64,000 bases of DNA from Pleurostoma richardsiae (lineage: Eukaryota; Ascomycota; Sordariomycetes; Calosphaeriales; Pleurostomataceae), in NCBI GenBank assembly GCA_030052745.1, contig JANBVO010000006.1:372001-436000 (forward strand), written 5' to 3'. The translations under genes were made by a program, and so were the position numbers. Under the pieces are notes generated by a model, which worked only from the letters and a program-made list of their open reading frames with translations, did no database searches and had not been told where the DNA came from. Position 1 is the first letter of the stretch. Every line of letters begins with the position of its first letter. Shown one piece after another: positions 1 through 11,655 of this stretch.

Positions 1-41
1 TTGCCAGCGCTAGGAGGAAAAGCTGCGTAAACCAAGAGTCC

Positions 42-1148
42 TCAATCCGAATCGTAATCAACCAGCCCTTGTATAGTCGTTGATGGTTTATCCTGTCTCT
101 CCGGTCGTTCTTCAAGGGCGTCCTCCTGTGCCTCTTCTGTTGCACGCTTCCTTTTCACACCCGGCAGCCGGCCTGGAGTTCTTGACGGAGAGGCCGTACG
201 TCTCGGTTCCAGAAAAGGGTCCGTCGCCATGCGAGTGTTGCCCACAATCTCAGATACCATGTTCTCCCTCCATTTCGCGGCCGCGACCTCCGACTTCAGC
301 TTCTTCGGGGCGTGCTTCTTGGCAGGTTCTTTCGCAGCAGGGGTCCTCGACACGCCGCTCTTGACCTCTCCAAACAGCGGCTTCGCCAGCACCCTCTCCA
401 CGGCGCCGTCGCCGTCGTCCTCCACCGCTCCGAAGTCCACGAGCGCCGCCCGTCTCGCGTCATCCTCGCTGGGCGGGAGCAGCTCGATGCCCAGGCCCAT
501 GCTCTCCTGCAGTTCCTCGGCCCTCGCGGCGTCCTTCTGCCTCTCCCTCCTCCCGGCGCGGAACGCCCGGCGCAGCGCCTGGTTCCGCGCGTACGGGTCA
601 TCCCACTGCCGCACGCTGACGTCCGCCAGCTCCCCGATGCGTTCGCGCGCCTCCTCCAGCGCGGCGCGGTCCGCGATCGTCTTCTCCAGGCTCGCGAAGG
701 CGCTCTCGCGCGCCTCCTGCGCCTCGCGGGGCGTCGCGATCGCCCCGCCGGGGAGCAGCCCGCGGGCTCCCGGGGCGTCGTCCTCGCCGGTGTCGCGCTT
801 CTTCCCGCCGCTGACCACCACGTAGGCCGTGTTGGCCGGGTCGGTGCGGATCTCGATGGCGCCGCCGCAGTCGGCGTGGCGCATGCGGAAGGACCAGATG
901 GGCGTGCTGTGGTAGTTGCCGGCGCGGCGCTTCTCGGCGTTGAAGCGCACGCCCTGGCCGATGAGGGTCGGCTTGGGGCAGTGCGCGCACCACACGGCGA
1001 AGGGCATCTCGAAGCGCACGGTCAGGGCGCCTTCGCTGCGGAGCTTGGAGGCGCGGGACCCGAGGGGGTGCTTCCGGTGCAGGGCGTTGCCGGAGGTGAC
1101 GCCTTCGGCGTCGGGCGGCACGTACCGCCCCATGTTGAAGCCTTGCAT
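42..1148 (-). CDS. saf4: CWC16/CCDC130 (YJU2B, Saf4-like) pre-mRNA splicing factor
   Basis: Single-exon gene of 368 residues with ATG at 1148 and TGA at 42-44. The N-terminal half is the CWC16 (DUF572) domain: a short zinc-binding pair (WCAHC, about residues 54-58), then the conserved GVRFNAEKRRAGNYHSTP block (about 67-84), then MRHADCGG, IEIRTDP and a YVVVSGG strand. The second metal pair reads H-x2-C rather than C-x2-C, which as far as I recall is usual in fungal CCDC130 proteins. The C-terminal half is charged, Ala/Lys/Arg-rich and probably disordered. The family associates with the spliceosome around the catalytic step. A 298-codon open frame on the opposite strand is a GC-rich shadow. 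Family assignment is firm; the choice between the YJU2 and CCDC130 branches rests on the GQGVRFNAEKRR-type sequence. Confidence 0.9.
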   Translation of the reverse strand: MQGFNMGRYVPPDAEGVTSGNALHRKHPLGSRASKLRSEGALTVRFEMPFAVWCAHCPKPTLIGQGVRFNAEKRRAGNYHSTPIWSFRMRHADCGGAIEIRTDPANTAYVVVSGGKKRDTGEDDAPGARGLLPGGAIATPREAQEARESAFASLEKTIADRAALEEARERIGELADVSVRQWDDPYARNQALRRAFRAGRRERQKDAARAEELQESMGLGIELLPPSEDDARRAALVDFGAVEDDGDGAVERVLAKPLFGEVKSGVSRTPAAKEPAKKHAPKKLKSEVAAAKWRENMVSEIVGNTRMATDPFLEPRRTASPSRTPGRLPGVKRKRATEEAQEDALEERPERQDKPSTTIQGLVDYDSD

Positions 1149-1995
1149 CTTGGGTGGTTACGGGCGGGCGCCCGCTGGAGACTGTTCTTCGGGGCAGAAT
1201 CTCTTTGATTTATGTCGGGAAACGGATCTCCGGCGTCAGAGACCGGAAGAGCGTGCTCATCGTTTTCAGCGTCGGTGTTGTTTGTTGGTGTTGGATGTTT
1301 ACGGGATGACTCGAAGACAGACAACTCAGGACCAGTTCAGATTTTAGCGGGGTGTGGCTCCTGTGGCGTCGGTACAGTACTTGCCCGAATGTACCCCACA
1401 CTCTCTCCCCTATCACTTCTAGGATCGATATCTCATCCAAGCTCCCGCATCCTCGCCCGCAATGAAGGAAGATTGGAGATTATAATCGTCGGTCATGACA
1501 AAACGGCTTAACGGCCGCATGGTCGATTACCCTCGTCCGGAGATATGCAGGTTGATATCCTGATATCCCTCCAACGGCCTGGATCCTGGTTGATCTACCG
1601 CTTTATTTCCTTATTTCCCGGAGTTCCTCGAACTCTGGGAGCCATACAGTACCACCTGCCTGTTCAAGTGCTACAGCGGGGTTCGCGCTCAGCAAGACGG
1701 CGGTAACAATCCATCTCGAATCTCCAGCTAAACTTTGCAACCCACGCTTGTTCGGCTCGGAAGCGTACTGCATGGGTATCTGGCGGTTCCCACGTCTACC
1801 CGGCATGGTTCATGTACTGGGGAAGGGGTTATAGCGTTCTTTGTGTAATCATGTTTAACTTACCCCTCCCGAGGGTCCGATATATGCAGCTGATATATTA
1901 AAGGTGAGTGAAGGTGTGGTCTCCTGTGCTGTTCATGTTGTTCCTGCACCTGTCCCTGTTCAAGTGGCCTTTAGGGGGCTGGAAGCCTATCAGTC
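1149..1995. other. Divergent intergenic region (847 bp), no gene
   Basis: This stretch separates the divergently transcribed CCDC130 and GH92 genes, so it must hold both promoters. A TATATTAA-like element lies near 1891, about 100 bp before the GH92 start codon. Two loosely similar stretches (ATATGCAGGTTGATAT near 1541 and ATATGCAGCTGATAT near 1882) may be chance or a weak repeat. No coding frame here has conserved-looking content. Confidence 0.6.
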
Positions 1996-4429
1996 ATGGC
2001 TCGCCTTCGCTCTTGCGTCCTCATCATCATCAGGACCCGCATCCTCCAAGCATCCTGTCAGGCGGGCACCTTTGATCCCCTTGACTATGTCAATCCCTTA
2101 ATTGGCTCTGACAATGGTGGAAATGTCTTCGCTGGCGCCTCTCTTCCCTATGGGCTGGCGAAAGCAGTTGCCGACGTGGACGGCCAGAACACTGGCGGCT
2201 TCGCAACCGACGGCAGCAACGTGACGGGCTTCAGCAGCGTCCATGATTCGGGCACTGGCGGGAACCCAAGTCTCGGAAACTTCCCATTGTTTCCCCAAGT
2301 GTGCCCCGGAGATGAGCTGGACAACTGCAACTTTCGCATTGGCGACCGGAAGCTACCATATGTCGGGAGCTCGGTTGTCGCTGAGCCTGGCTACTTTAGT
2401 CTGCAGCTGGAGTCCGGTGTCAAGGCTGAGATGACAACCTCGAAGAGGACGGCAGTCTACCGGTTCGGATTCCCTTCTGGCGGTGGAAAGTGCAAGCGGA
2501 ATGGGACAACACCAGCGTCCCATCCGCTCGTCATGCTAGATCTCACCGACTTATGGCAGAGCCGCCAGAACGCATCGATCAGTGTCGATGAGAAGAGCGG
2601 CCGCATGACAGGGAGCGGAACGTTCCTACCCAGCTTCGGTGCCGGTTCCTATATGCTTCACTTCTGCGTCGACTTCTTCGGTGCCGACGTGTATGATTCT
2701 GGCGTCTGGGTGAATAACCGAGCTGGGACCGAACCCAAGGAGATATTTGTTACTCGAGGTTTCAACCTCTTCTACCTGGAAGCGGGCGGTTTCGTTCGGT
2801 TTGAGTCACTAGTGAACAACTCGGTCACGGCACGCATGGGTATGAGCTTCATCAGCGCAGAACAGGCTTGCAGAAATGCCGAGACCGAGATACCAGATCC
2901 TATCAAGGACTTTGACACCCTGGTGAGCATAGCCAAGGATGAATGGAGAGAAAAGCTTGGCGCTGTGTCCGTGGTCCCTGGAGGAGCAAGCTCTGATCTC
3001 CAGGTCAGTCTCTGGAGCGGCTTATACCGGACTATGATGTCGCCTCAGAACTACACAGGCGAGAATTCCCGCTGGGATAGCGGCATACCGTACTTTGACT
3101 CCTTCTACTGGTAAGCTGATGTCCCTTTCTGGGAAATGAGAGAATCTGACACGTTTCAACTGAAGTATATGGGATTCATTCAGAGTACAGCATCCGCTGC
3201 TCAGTATCCTCGACCCACAAGCACAGATTGAGATGTTAAACTCACTTCTCGACATGTACAAGCATGAAGGTTGGCTGCCCGATTGCCACATGTCTCTTTG
3301 TAACGGGTGGACGCAAGGCGGCAGCAACGCAGACGTAGTCCTCGTGGACGCGTACGTGAAGAACCTTACAAACGGCGTCGATTGGGGCCTAGCTCTGGAG
3401 GCAATCGTCAATGACGCAGAGAACGAGCCGCTGGAGTGGTCAATCCACGGCAGAGGCGGACTTCAGAGCTGGAAGAAGCTGAACTACATCCCCTACCTCG
3501 ACTTCGACCCTGTTGGATTCGGCACGAACTCTCGCAGCATCTCTCGCACACTAGAATATGCTTACAATGACTTCTGTCTGGCGACGCTTGCAGATGGCCT
3601 CGGCAAGACTGACTTGTACAACAAATACATCGCTAGAAGCACAAACTGGATCAATCTATGGAAAGCAGACCAGAACTCTGTTATCAACGGCAACGACACG
3701 GGCTTTAGCGGTTTCTTCCAGCCCAAGTATCTGAACGGTACCTGGGGTTTCCAAGACCCCATTGCTTGCTCCAACCTCGCCGGCTTCTGCTCCCTCACTA
3801 CCAACCCCTCTGAGACCTTCGAGGCCAGCATATGGCAGTACCAGTTCATCGTCCCACAGTCCATCTCGGCCCTGATCTCCCTCATGGGCGGCGACGAGGC
3901 CTTCATCTCACGGCTCGACTTCTTCCACACCTCGGGGCTGGCGGACATCTCCAACGAGCCCGTCTTTCTCACCGTATATCTTTATCACTACGCCGGGCGC
4001 CCCGGTTTGTCGGCAAGCCGCATCCACACCTACGTGCCCACCTCCTTCAACGACACCGAGTCCGGACTCCCGGGCAATGACGACTCAGGCGCCATGGGCT
4101 CGTTTCTATTTTTCTCCATGATCGGCCTGTTCCCCGTCGCTGGCCAGAACGTCTACCTGATATCCACGCCGTTCTTCGAGGAGGTGAGCATCACGAGCCC
4201 GCTGACGGGGAAGAAGGCCACTGTGCGGAATGTAGGGTTCGATCCGACGTATGCAGAAATATATATCCAGAATGCGACGGTGAATGGGGAACCGTGGACC
4301 AAATCGTGGATTGGACACGAATTCTTCACTGAAGGATGGACGCTGCAGTTGGTCCTCGGGGATACGGAGTCAGACTGGGGCACGAAGGCGGAGGACAGGC
4401 CGCCGAGTCTGGCGGTTGACCTACCGTGA
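1996..4429 (+). CDS. Glycoside hydrolase family 92 alpha-mannosidase
   Basis: Two exons, 1996-3110 and 3166-4429, joined across a 55-bp GT-AG intron (3111-3165) that closes the frame exactly, giving 792 residues. The N-terminal beta-sandwich carries the family blocks YVNPLIGSDNGGN (about residues 31-43), GLAKAVADV and GFSSVHDSGTGG. The (alpha/alpha)6 domain carries MMSPQNYTGEN, the splice-restored YCIWDSFRVQHP, HEGWLPDC, NGWTQGGSNADVV and GNDDSGAMGS, the regions that bind calcium and supply the catalytic acid and base. GH92 enzymes are calcium-dependent exo-mannosidases acting on N- or O-glycan mannose and are usually secreted. The predicted N terminus has only a short hydrophobic run (CVLIII) followed by Arg, so it is a poor signal peptide; the true start may be on an unrecognised upstream exon. 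Several NxS/T sites fit a secreted protein. It converges on the sirtuin gene, 333 bp away. Confidence 0.92.
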
Positions 4430-4762
4430 TAGCTGACGAAGACGAGGGATACTCCAGTCTTCTAGATATGTTTATGAGTTCTACCCAATCTAAATATCAC
4501 CTTCAGCTCGCGACGATGACATTCGATCTTCTCCATCGATCCCCTTGTGCTACTTGGGCTTACTATCGCCGCTATCTTACCTGTCGCTCGGCATAGGGTT
4601 ATATAGGAGACAGGACGTCTTTCGCGACCAGCAGAAACGGACGCTTCTACCAGTTTCAGCATGGTTCATATGATAGAGCACCCGAAACCTCATCATATTG
4701 GAATCCCAGTTGTCTTTAGCTACGTGTCGTTACTATCATATCACGACGAGGGTTTCGGCCCG
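4430..4762. other. Convergent 3' intergenic region (333 bp)
   Basis: Lies between the ends of the GH92 gene (+) and the sirtuin gene (-) and presumably holds both 3' untranslated regions. I see no gene in it. Confidence 0.6.
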
Positions 4763-5744
4763 TCACCCCCTAACCTTGTCAAACTTCCCCTCCTCCCCTA
4801 CCTTCCCAATAACGGGCTCAAACAGCTTCGGCAGGATCTCTGCAGCGTCGCCCCCAAAGGCAAAGTCACCCTCCTCCATCTCCGCCAGATTACCCGGCTG
4901 CTCCGCCTCGATATTGATCGTGGCAACCCTCGCACCGGCGTTGCGCGCCCGCCAGATGTAGCTGGCCGCGGGCTGCACGACCGCCGACGTCCCGACCACC
5001 AGCATGAGGTCGACCTTGGCCTGGCGGAGCCAGCGGCCCACGCCGCGCAGCATCTCCTCGTCGAGCGGCTCGCCGAACCAGACCACGCCGGGCCGCAGCA
5101 TGCCTGTCCCGCAGGAGGGGCAGGTGGGGATGTCCCCGCGCGGGATCCGCGGGGCCTCGCGGGCCGGGTCCAGCAGCGGGAGAGTCGCGCCGGGCTCGAC
5201 GTCCTCGCAGGCCGGGGCGAGGGCGGGGAAGAAAGGGTCGTCGTAGTTCTCGTGCTGGATGTAGGCGCAGTCGTCGTTGAAGCACTTGATGTCGAAGAGC
5301 GAGCCGTGCAGGAGGCATAGCTGGGAGGCGGGGTGGCCTGCACGGGGGGAGAGGCCTGTTTATACATGTCAGTAAGTCAGATCATCAGTCATGCCTCGGC
5401 TCAAAAGGCTACATACCGTCTACGTTCTGAGAGAGGCACAGAAAATCTGGGTTCGCTTGGGCCAAGGCCGCGAGAGCGTGATGGCCAGGGTTCGGCTCGA
5501 CCTTCAGCGCCATATGACGGCGGTACTGGTAGAACAGCCAAACCAGACCCGGGTCGTGGTCGAAGGCCTCTGGTGTGGCCAGGCCTGTCGCTTCATAGTT
5601 CCTCCACAGGCCCCCGGCGCCTCGAAACGTAGGTAGGCCGCTCGAAGCCGACAGCCCGGCGCCGCAGAGCGCAAGGATGCGCTTGCTCGACTTCAGGACC
5701 TCGTGGAAGGCGGCAATGTCATTGTGGGGTGCCGCGGAAGCCAT
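4763..5744 (-). CDS. Class III sirtuin, SIRT5-like NAD+-dependent protein deacylase
   Basis: Two exons on the minus strand, 5744-5417 and 5355-4763, with a 61-bp intron (5356-5416); 306 residues. The first ATG in frame is at 5744; the open frame extends to 5762 only with a GTG. Visible motifs: NAD+-binding GAGLSAS (28-34) and GLPTFRG (36-42), the QNVD motif (106-109), catalytic His126 in HGSLF, and four zinc ligands, Cys134, Cys139, Cys188 and Cys191. Tyr72 and Arg75 in FYQYRRH align with the SIRT5 Tyr-x-x-Arg pair that recognises succinyl, malonyl and glutaryl lysine. The reaction is NAD+-dependent removal of acyl groups from lysine. The intron splits the codon of the glycine after QNVD and splicing restores LSPRAGHP. 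I see no strong mitochondrial presequence, so its location is open. Confidence 0.93.
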
Positions 5745-6841
5745 GATAGTCCTCAAGGGCACGAACGATGACTTTGGGAGACACTTGTCAGCCCGTCCAG
5801 GGCGGCAATGAACAGCTTTATAGCTATACGAGACAGTTTAGTCCAAGTGACCAAGAGTGAGCAGAGACATAATATGCTGGAGTCACCAGTAGACCCTAGG
5901 TACGCCTTACGTTAATCGTCCGGATGACAGAGCCCAGAGCTTCATACCGTCTCAACTGGCCAATTGACATACAAGCCTGCAGCAGGCAGTTGAAGTGACT
6001 TCAGGCCGCCCCTGGCAGCCTGGCTTGGTGCCTGGCTATCTTGTTCGCATCTGAGTGGCTCTTCAGCTACTTCCAGTTATTTTCTTCTCAGAAGTTGAGT
6101 TGCAAAGGAGTCAATCCAATGCTGATAACGGGACTGAATCCTTTCCAGGTAGGCAGCATATCCTCAAGGGAGTTCGTATCAGATTCCCATGTCGTTGGAC
6201 GATGTGGAAGTAGGCGGCCCTTGAGGTGGTGGGGTCAGAAGTGCATCTGGCCAGTCACAGACGCCTTCTCTCTTCTTGTTAGAATAGTACGGAGTATCAA
6301 ATTAAGCCTACAATCGAGCTCACACTTGGTAACTGATTGGATAAGAGGTATCTCTCTAGCAGCCGATCCAACCTAGCGGCTGCAAATTGATTTTGTATTT
6401 CTTTCCACGAAATCATTTTTCACCTTCCCTTCCCATCTTCGTTCTTCACACTCACCGCTTCCCAACTTCTCCACGGTGCATTCCAAGATGGGTTGATATG
6501 GCCGCCCAGCTGAGACTGGACTGCCTCTTGTCACATGTAAACGAATGCGCTCCTCTTAACGGAGGACTATGGTGAGTCTCCCATTATGTTCTCTCTCGCG
6601 TCAATCGCCTCGTCGAGGGACTCTGTTACTTTGGAAGGATGCAATACCTTTATAAGAACGGCTATCTGAAAGTCAAACCCATGTTGATTCACAATGTACA
6701 ATCAAGCTCAACAGTCTGATCCAAACCCACTTCTGTGCACTTTGTCTTGCTCATCCACGTCTCTGACCTCGAGCGCTAACAAAGACATCCAAGACAGTGA
6801 AGCCTCTGCGCAGCGCCGACTTGCGTGCTCTCCCCCTTGCT
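5745..6841. other. Intergenic region (1.1 kb), no gene supported
   Basis: Holds the sirtuin promoter and the 3' flank of the serine hydrolase gene. Open frames here (for example 6041-6376) have no recognisable domain and no codon bias. One TACGGAGTA motif lies at 6288-6296. Confidence 0.55.
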
Positions 6842-8852
6842 CTACGCTATCCTGTCGAACCAGATCAGCCCCTCAACCATGTCCTCCGCGATATACCGCC
6901 ACTCGATTCCCAGAGCGGTCACCTCGCCGTTGGCGCCGATCTTGAACTGCGCCGGGGCGAACTCCTTCATTGCCAGGCCAGGCGCGTGCAGTAGGTCTAT
7001 GTACATCACCCAGTATTCCCCCGAGACATGCTCGAACTCGCACTTGACTGGCCAGGTGAAGTCGGCCCTCTCGGCGACGAGCTGCACCTGTGGCTTCCTG
7101 GCCCTGGCCTCTGCATCTGCCAGCTCGACTGTCATGTTCAGGTAGCCCGGATGGAAGTAGGTCCCCACGTAGGCTTCGATTGGGAGCGCGGGCGGCAGGC
7201 CGGGTTTCGCGCGCTGTGGGTAGAGGTCGTCCACGGCGTTCTTGATCTTCGTGTCCGTCTGGTTCAAGTGGCCCTCCCACCTAGCTTCCGTGTCAGTATC
7301 AACGTAGCAGATCGCTTCTAAGGCAGTTGTTCGAAACCACGTACTTCGCGCTCCAGTTCCCCCGCTCCTCTTCAGGAACGCCCAGCTTGTCATCCACGAT
7401 CTCCCACGTCAGTATCTCCCCGACCGCGTTCGACGTGACCGCCGTGTTCGCAAAGGTGACCACACCGAACCTCTCCTTGGGGAAGAAGTACACCTCCGCG
7501 CCGAACGCGTCCATGCCCCCGCTGTGCGTCCACAGCCTGTGCCCCTTGTACGACGACGTCACCCACCCGAACGCATACCCGGGCGGCGTGTCGAACGCCC
7601 CCGTCTCCTCGGACGGGAACACCCTCGGCGCCCTGAACGCCCGGTGCACCTCCGCGGGGATCGGCGCCGCCTCGTCGATCAGGCACCGCATCCACGCCGC
7701 GTAGTCCAGCACGTTCGAGATGACCGACCCGGCGCCGCTGACCTCCTCGAGCGGCATGTGCCGCACCGCGCCGTACCGCCCCGCCCCGTCGTCCCACCAG
7801 TACCCCCGGGCCAGGTGCTCTGGCGCCGCCAGCGCCGCGTCCAGCGAGAAGTAGGTGCTCCGCATGCCCAGGGGCCGCCAGATCCACTCGCGCAGGATGT
7901 CGCCCAGCCACCGCCCGCCGGCCAGGGTCTCGGCGGCGTGCGAGGCGACCGCGTACATCAGGTTGCAGTACTGGTACGTCGTGCGCGGCTCGGCGTTAAG
8001 CGGGAGGTGCCGCAGGGAGCGGACGACGTCCCGGACCGTCGCCGGCCTGGTGGCGGACCCGTCCCCGCCGCCTCCGCTGTCGTCGGTGGGGTACCGCCGG
8101 CTCAGCGCCTTGTCGTGCCGCGGCATGCCCGTGCGATGGCTCAGCGCGTCCTCGAGTGTGAGATGCGCGGTGGCCCAGTCGTCCTGGAGGACGAAGTCGT
8201 CGCGGAGTATGTCGGCGAGTGGCGTCGTCCAGTCCAGCGGGCGGGAAGGGTAGGACAGGGTGGTGTAGTTGCCCGAGGAGATCATCAGTCCCAGAGCAGC
8301 GGCCGTGAAGGCCTTGGTGGTGCTGCCGCCGTAGAAGAGTGTCGAAGGTGTCACGGGAGTGGAGGGGTAGGTGGCGATGCCGTAGCCCTTGAGCGGAAGG
8401 ATGGGTGAGCATCACTCATGTTGGAGAGATATATAGCAACAGGTCGATCTCACTTGAGACGACGGGGCGTGAACAGTCTGTAGATACTGTAGATACTAGA
8501 GCCGCTGCAGTCGACTCGGCTTCTGGGCGATGAAGCTCGGTAACAGTTGTAACAAGGATCCCTCGCCGCCCACTATTGTCGTGGACTAGAGATAGGCTCG
8601 CAATCGATGAACCTGACAAGATCGAAAGCTGCATACCTGGGCAAAGGTCTCATCTCCGTCCACGACTCCAATAGCAATCCCGGGAACATGCCATTTCTCA
8701 AGGAGCTCCTCAGCCAGCTTTCCAAACTCCTTCGTAAACGGGTCACGGGCCGTACCCCCAAGAGGTCTCTGTGCTTCTGAAGCCAACGCGAGCTGGGCCA
8801 TGAAGCCTGGTGAGACCATCCCCGCCAGCACCGTCAATCTTGACGCTTTCAT
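6842..8852 (-). CDS. Beta-lactamase-fold serine hydrolase (class C/DD-peptidase-like)
   Basis: Three exons on the minus strand, 8852-8637, 8387-7345 and 7280-6842, give 565 residues. The penicillin-binding-protein/class C motifs are complete: SxxK as GGSTTK (Ser94, Lys97), YxN as Tyr212-Cys-Asn214, and HSGG (His360) in the KTG position. A C-terminal beta-rich domain of about 150 residues (IEAYVGTYFHPGYL, GEVTALGIEWRY) matches the lipocalin-like tail common in fungal members. A weak N-terminal hydrophobic stretch (MKASRLTVLAGMVSPGF) might act as a signal peptide. The first intron (249 bp) is long compared with the 50-130 bp of its neighbours; the second (64 bp) is normal. Fungal relatives include esterases, D-aminopeptidase-like enzymes and secondary-metabolite hydrolases, and the substrate cannot be told from sequence. 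Confidence 0.88.
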
Positions 8853-9789
8853 CGTTGCGATTTACGGCGGGTGTTAGGATTGTTCCGGACACCAAAGCTT
8901 GGCGAGTGTCATCGATGTCCTCTCAAGCCAGCACACGCAATTGTCACTTCAGAACCCCGAATATTCGCTGCTCTGCTGCTTTGGTTTTGTGAAGGTTGCC
9001 GTGAGATTGGTAACGACCTGGTGTTATGTTCGTAGGCGGGGCTACCATGCAAGCAGCGACGTCACAATCCTACGAAAAGGAGATCCTGAATAGGCAACTC
9101 GGGACGCTACGAAGTCAATCGGCCAGGGTACGGCAGCATCGCACTATCTCAGCCAAATGGTGGCCCTGTATTTGAAGTTCTAGTTTCGCGTACCGTAGCA
9201 GAGTAATCACAATGAGCGGCGTAGCGGCTGAGCAGAAGCGGCGCAAGAACCCGAACACATATCATCATGAAGGGCTCAGAAAGAATGCGACATAGAGAAT
9301 TGCCGTTACGGGATATCTATCTCCTCAGCCATGAACCCCTAATTTTAGTAGACACCATACCAGCCAGCCACCGAGCTGGCAAATGTTCATAGCGATGTAA
9401 TGTAGGCTACTCCGACATCCTCCGTAAGAAGCCCAAGAGCTCTTTCTCATCCATTGCTTTCGTACGTCCAACTCCATATTCAGCGGTCGTCATCAGCCAA
9501 GTGTGCCCGAGGGCAAAACAACAGTCCGAATTGATCAGACAAGAAGCGTTGGTCTTGTAGGGACCAAACCGGCCTTGGTGGTACTTGCTATGACGCGGTA
9601 CACAATTCCGCGACCTTTGGTCGACGTGCCGGATATCTGATACTGACTCGCACACGCAGCTCGCCGAGTAGATAGCAAGTGTCTGACACACCCCAGTCAC
9701 GGGTCTGTCTCTCCAGTCGAGCTGTTGCAGAACTGGAAGCCTAGCCACGGATTAGGCACATAAGAAGCCGTGCCGTACAGTTGCTAAAG
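8853..9789. other. Intergenic region (0.9 kb), no gene supported
   Basis: Upstream flank of the serine hydrolase and 3' flank of the DUF7918 gene. An open frame at 9407-9748 (-) is Cys-rich but has no family resemblance and no promoter context, so I do not call it. Confidence 0.55.
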
Positions 9790-11655
9790 CTATAGCTCTT
9801 CATCATCCTCCACCTTGGGTCGCGGTGCAGAAGGTGGCACCTCGACTTTCTTCTGATCGGCCTCCGCTTTCGCAAGTATGTCACCGAGCGCGGGAGTAGG
9901 CCGGGAATCCTTGCTCTCCTCGCCAAAAATGCTAGCCCGCTGCTTCTTCAGTGGGCTTCCGAAAGCCATGTCATCAGGCAGACTCGCTCCGAACAAGGAT
10001 GCTGCGGATGAACCGGGGGCGGGCTGGCCGAGCGCTGCAGCAGTCGCGTCTGGAGGCGTCTCACCACTGATGGGGCCGGCGCTTGGAGACTTTCGGCTCG
10101 ACACGCTACCGCTGTCCTGGTCCACGGAATGCTGCCTCTTAAGCTATATCCTCCTTGTTAGCACTGCCTGTCATGTAGAGTGCCTAGCCACCGAGAATGC
10201 TTACCCGAATTCTATTGACACCATCAGCGAGCTCGCCCGAGAATTTCGCCTCGTCTGCCGGCTCCACCTTGGTCTTGTCCTCTTTGTCGTCGACATCCTC
10301 CATTCTGACCAGGGCCTCATCACTGTCGTCATCATCGTCGTCGCTGTCATCCATGGCAGCGCCGATACTGCCGCTGCTCTTCTTGCGTGCCTTGCGCCGC
10401 CTCGCGGAATCGGTATCGTGATCCCGGAAGGTGGAGAACCCGACAGTACCAGTTGTCTTCAGCGGACCTAGAGTCGAGAAGTCCAGTTGGCCTGACCGCC
10501 TCTTCGCTGCGCTTGGCGTTGTTGGCTGAGCCTTACTCGACGGCAAGACGCCAAGCTTCTGGAGTTGCCCTGCGTAGGAATCGTTAGCGAATCACAAGAA
10601 AGGGGGAAGGCGGAAGACCTACGTTCGCCCCGGTAGAAGAAGGTGAAAGTAGCATAGGGCTTGTCGGGACCGTCGATACCGGTCACCGTCTGAGTACTGA
10701 TCGACTTTGGATCAAGCGTCTTTGGTTTCGCAAAGCTTGTAGTGTGCTCGACGTCGGCATCGACCCCGTTGGTATTTCCACCTTCCGCATCGTCATCGTC
10801 GTCGTGGGCGTCAAACTGGGGAGAGTATTCGCCCTTCTTGATCTCGCCGGAAGCCAGTACTCTAAACATAGCAACCTTAATCTGACCAGTAGCCTCGGGG
10901 GGCTCATCGTCGTCCGAGGATGACGACGAGTCATCATCCAATACTGCCTCAACAGGCGATGCATCTGGGTTACCGTACCGCAGCGTGTCCCGTGGCGTCC
11001 GTGATTTCTCCTCCGTGTCCATGCTCCCACCGCCAGCGTCTGCCTTCTGCTTTCTCCGGCGCTTCTCAAACTTCTGTCTCCGTTTCTCCAACCGTTCGGC
11101 AGCATCGTGACCCTTCAGATCCAAGCCATTCAACCACTTCTCCAGGCCAACCTCGCGGAACAGGAACTCCCGCTCGGCAAGGCCGCCGCCCTCCGACTCT
11201 GGCACTTGCACCCATCGGCTGTTGACCCATGTCTCCTCGCCCGGGCGCAGTAGAGTGGCCACCTCCTCCTTGACGCGGCCGTCGAAGTATATGTAAGCTG
11301 CGATGGTCTCGTTCTCAGAGTTCGTCATGGGTATGTATGGAGTGACCACACCGCCGTATTTAGCCCGGTCTCCGGTAGACGTGGGCAGTGCTCCGACAAG
11401 CTGGGGCTTGGGGTACGGGTTTGCCTCGGTGGCCTTCGGGGTTGAGTATGGAATGGGGAGGTTGGGAGTGAGGAGCGTTATCGAGATGGCAAACTTGGCT
11501 GGCTGCGGGACATTTGAGTCGGTGTCGAGGGTCGGCTGCGGCACCGGGATGTAGCTGCTGATGCGAGAGAGTCGAGACTGTCTCTGGACGCCGTACTCCG
11601 GAAGCGGGGCACCATTTGCATGGATGCTAACCGCGAGGCCCTTGAAGCAGGGCAT
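9790..11655 (-). CDS. DUF7918-domain protein, nuclear-type, acidic low-complexity tail
   Basis: Three exons on the minus strand, 11655-10623, 10569-10205 and 10143-9790, with introns of 53 and 61 bp; 583 residues. The open frame reaches 11673 only with TTG, so ATG 11655 (MPCFKGLAVSIHANG) is the start and matches the usual beginning of DUF7918 proteins. The first 200 residues hold the domain (GAPLPEYGV, AYIYFDGRVKEEV, FLFREVGLEKWLNGLD). The rest is charged: a Lys/Arg-rich stretch (KRRQKFEKRRRKQK), Asp/Ser runs, and a short conserved FTFFYRGERQLQKLGVL segment restored by splicing at the first intron. The function of this fungal family is unknown; the basic clusters and acidic runs suggest a nuclear protein, which is inference. 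Confidence 0.85.

Noticed and set aside
312-1208. 298-codon open frame on the plus strand over the CCDC130 gene
   Set aside because: It is antisense to a clear family member; GC-rich third positions keep several frames open. No domain is visible.
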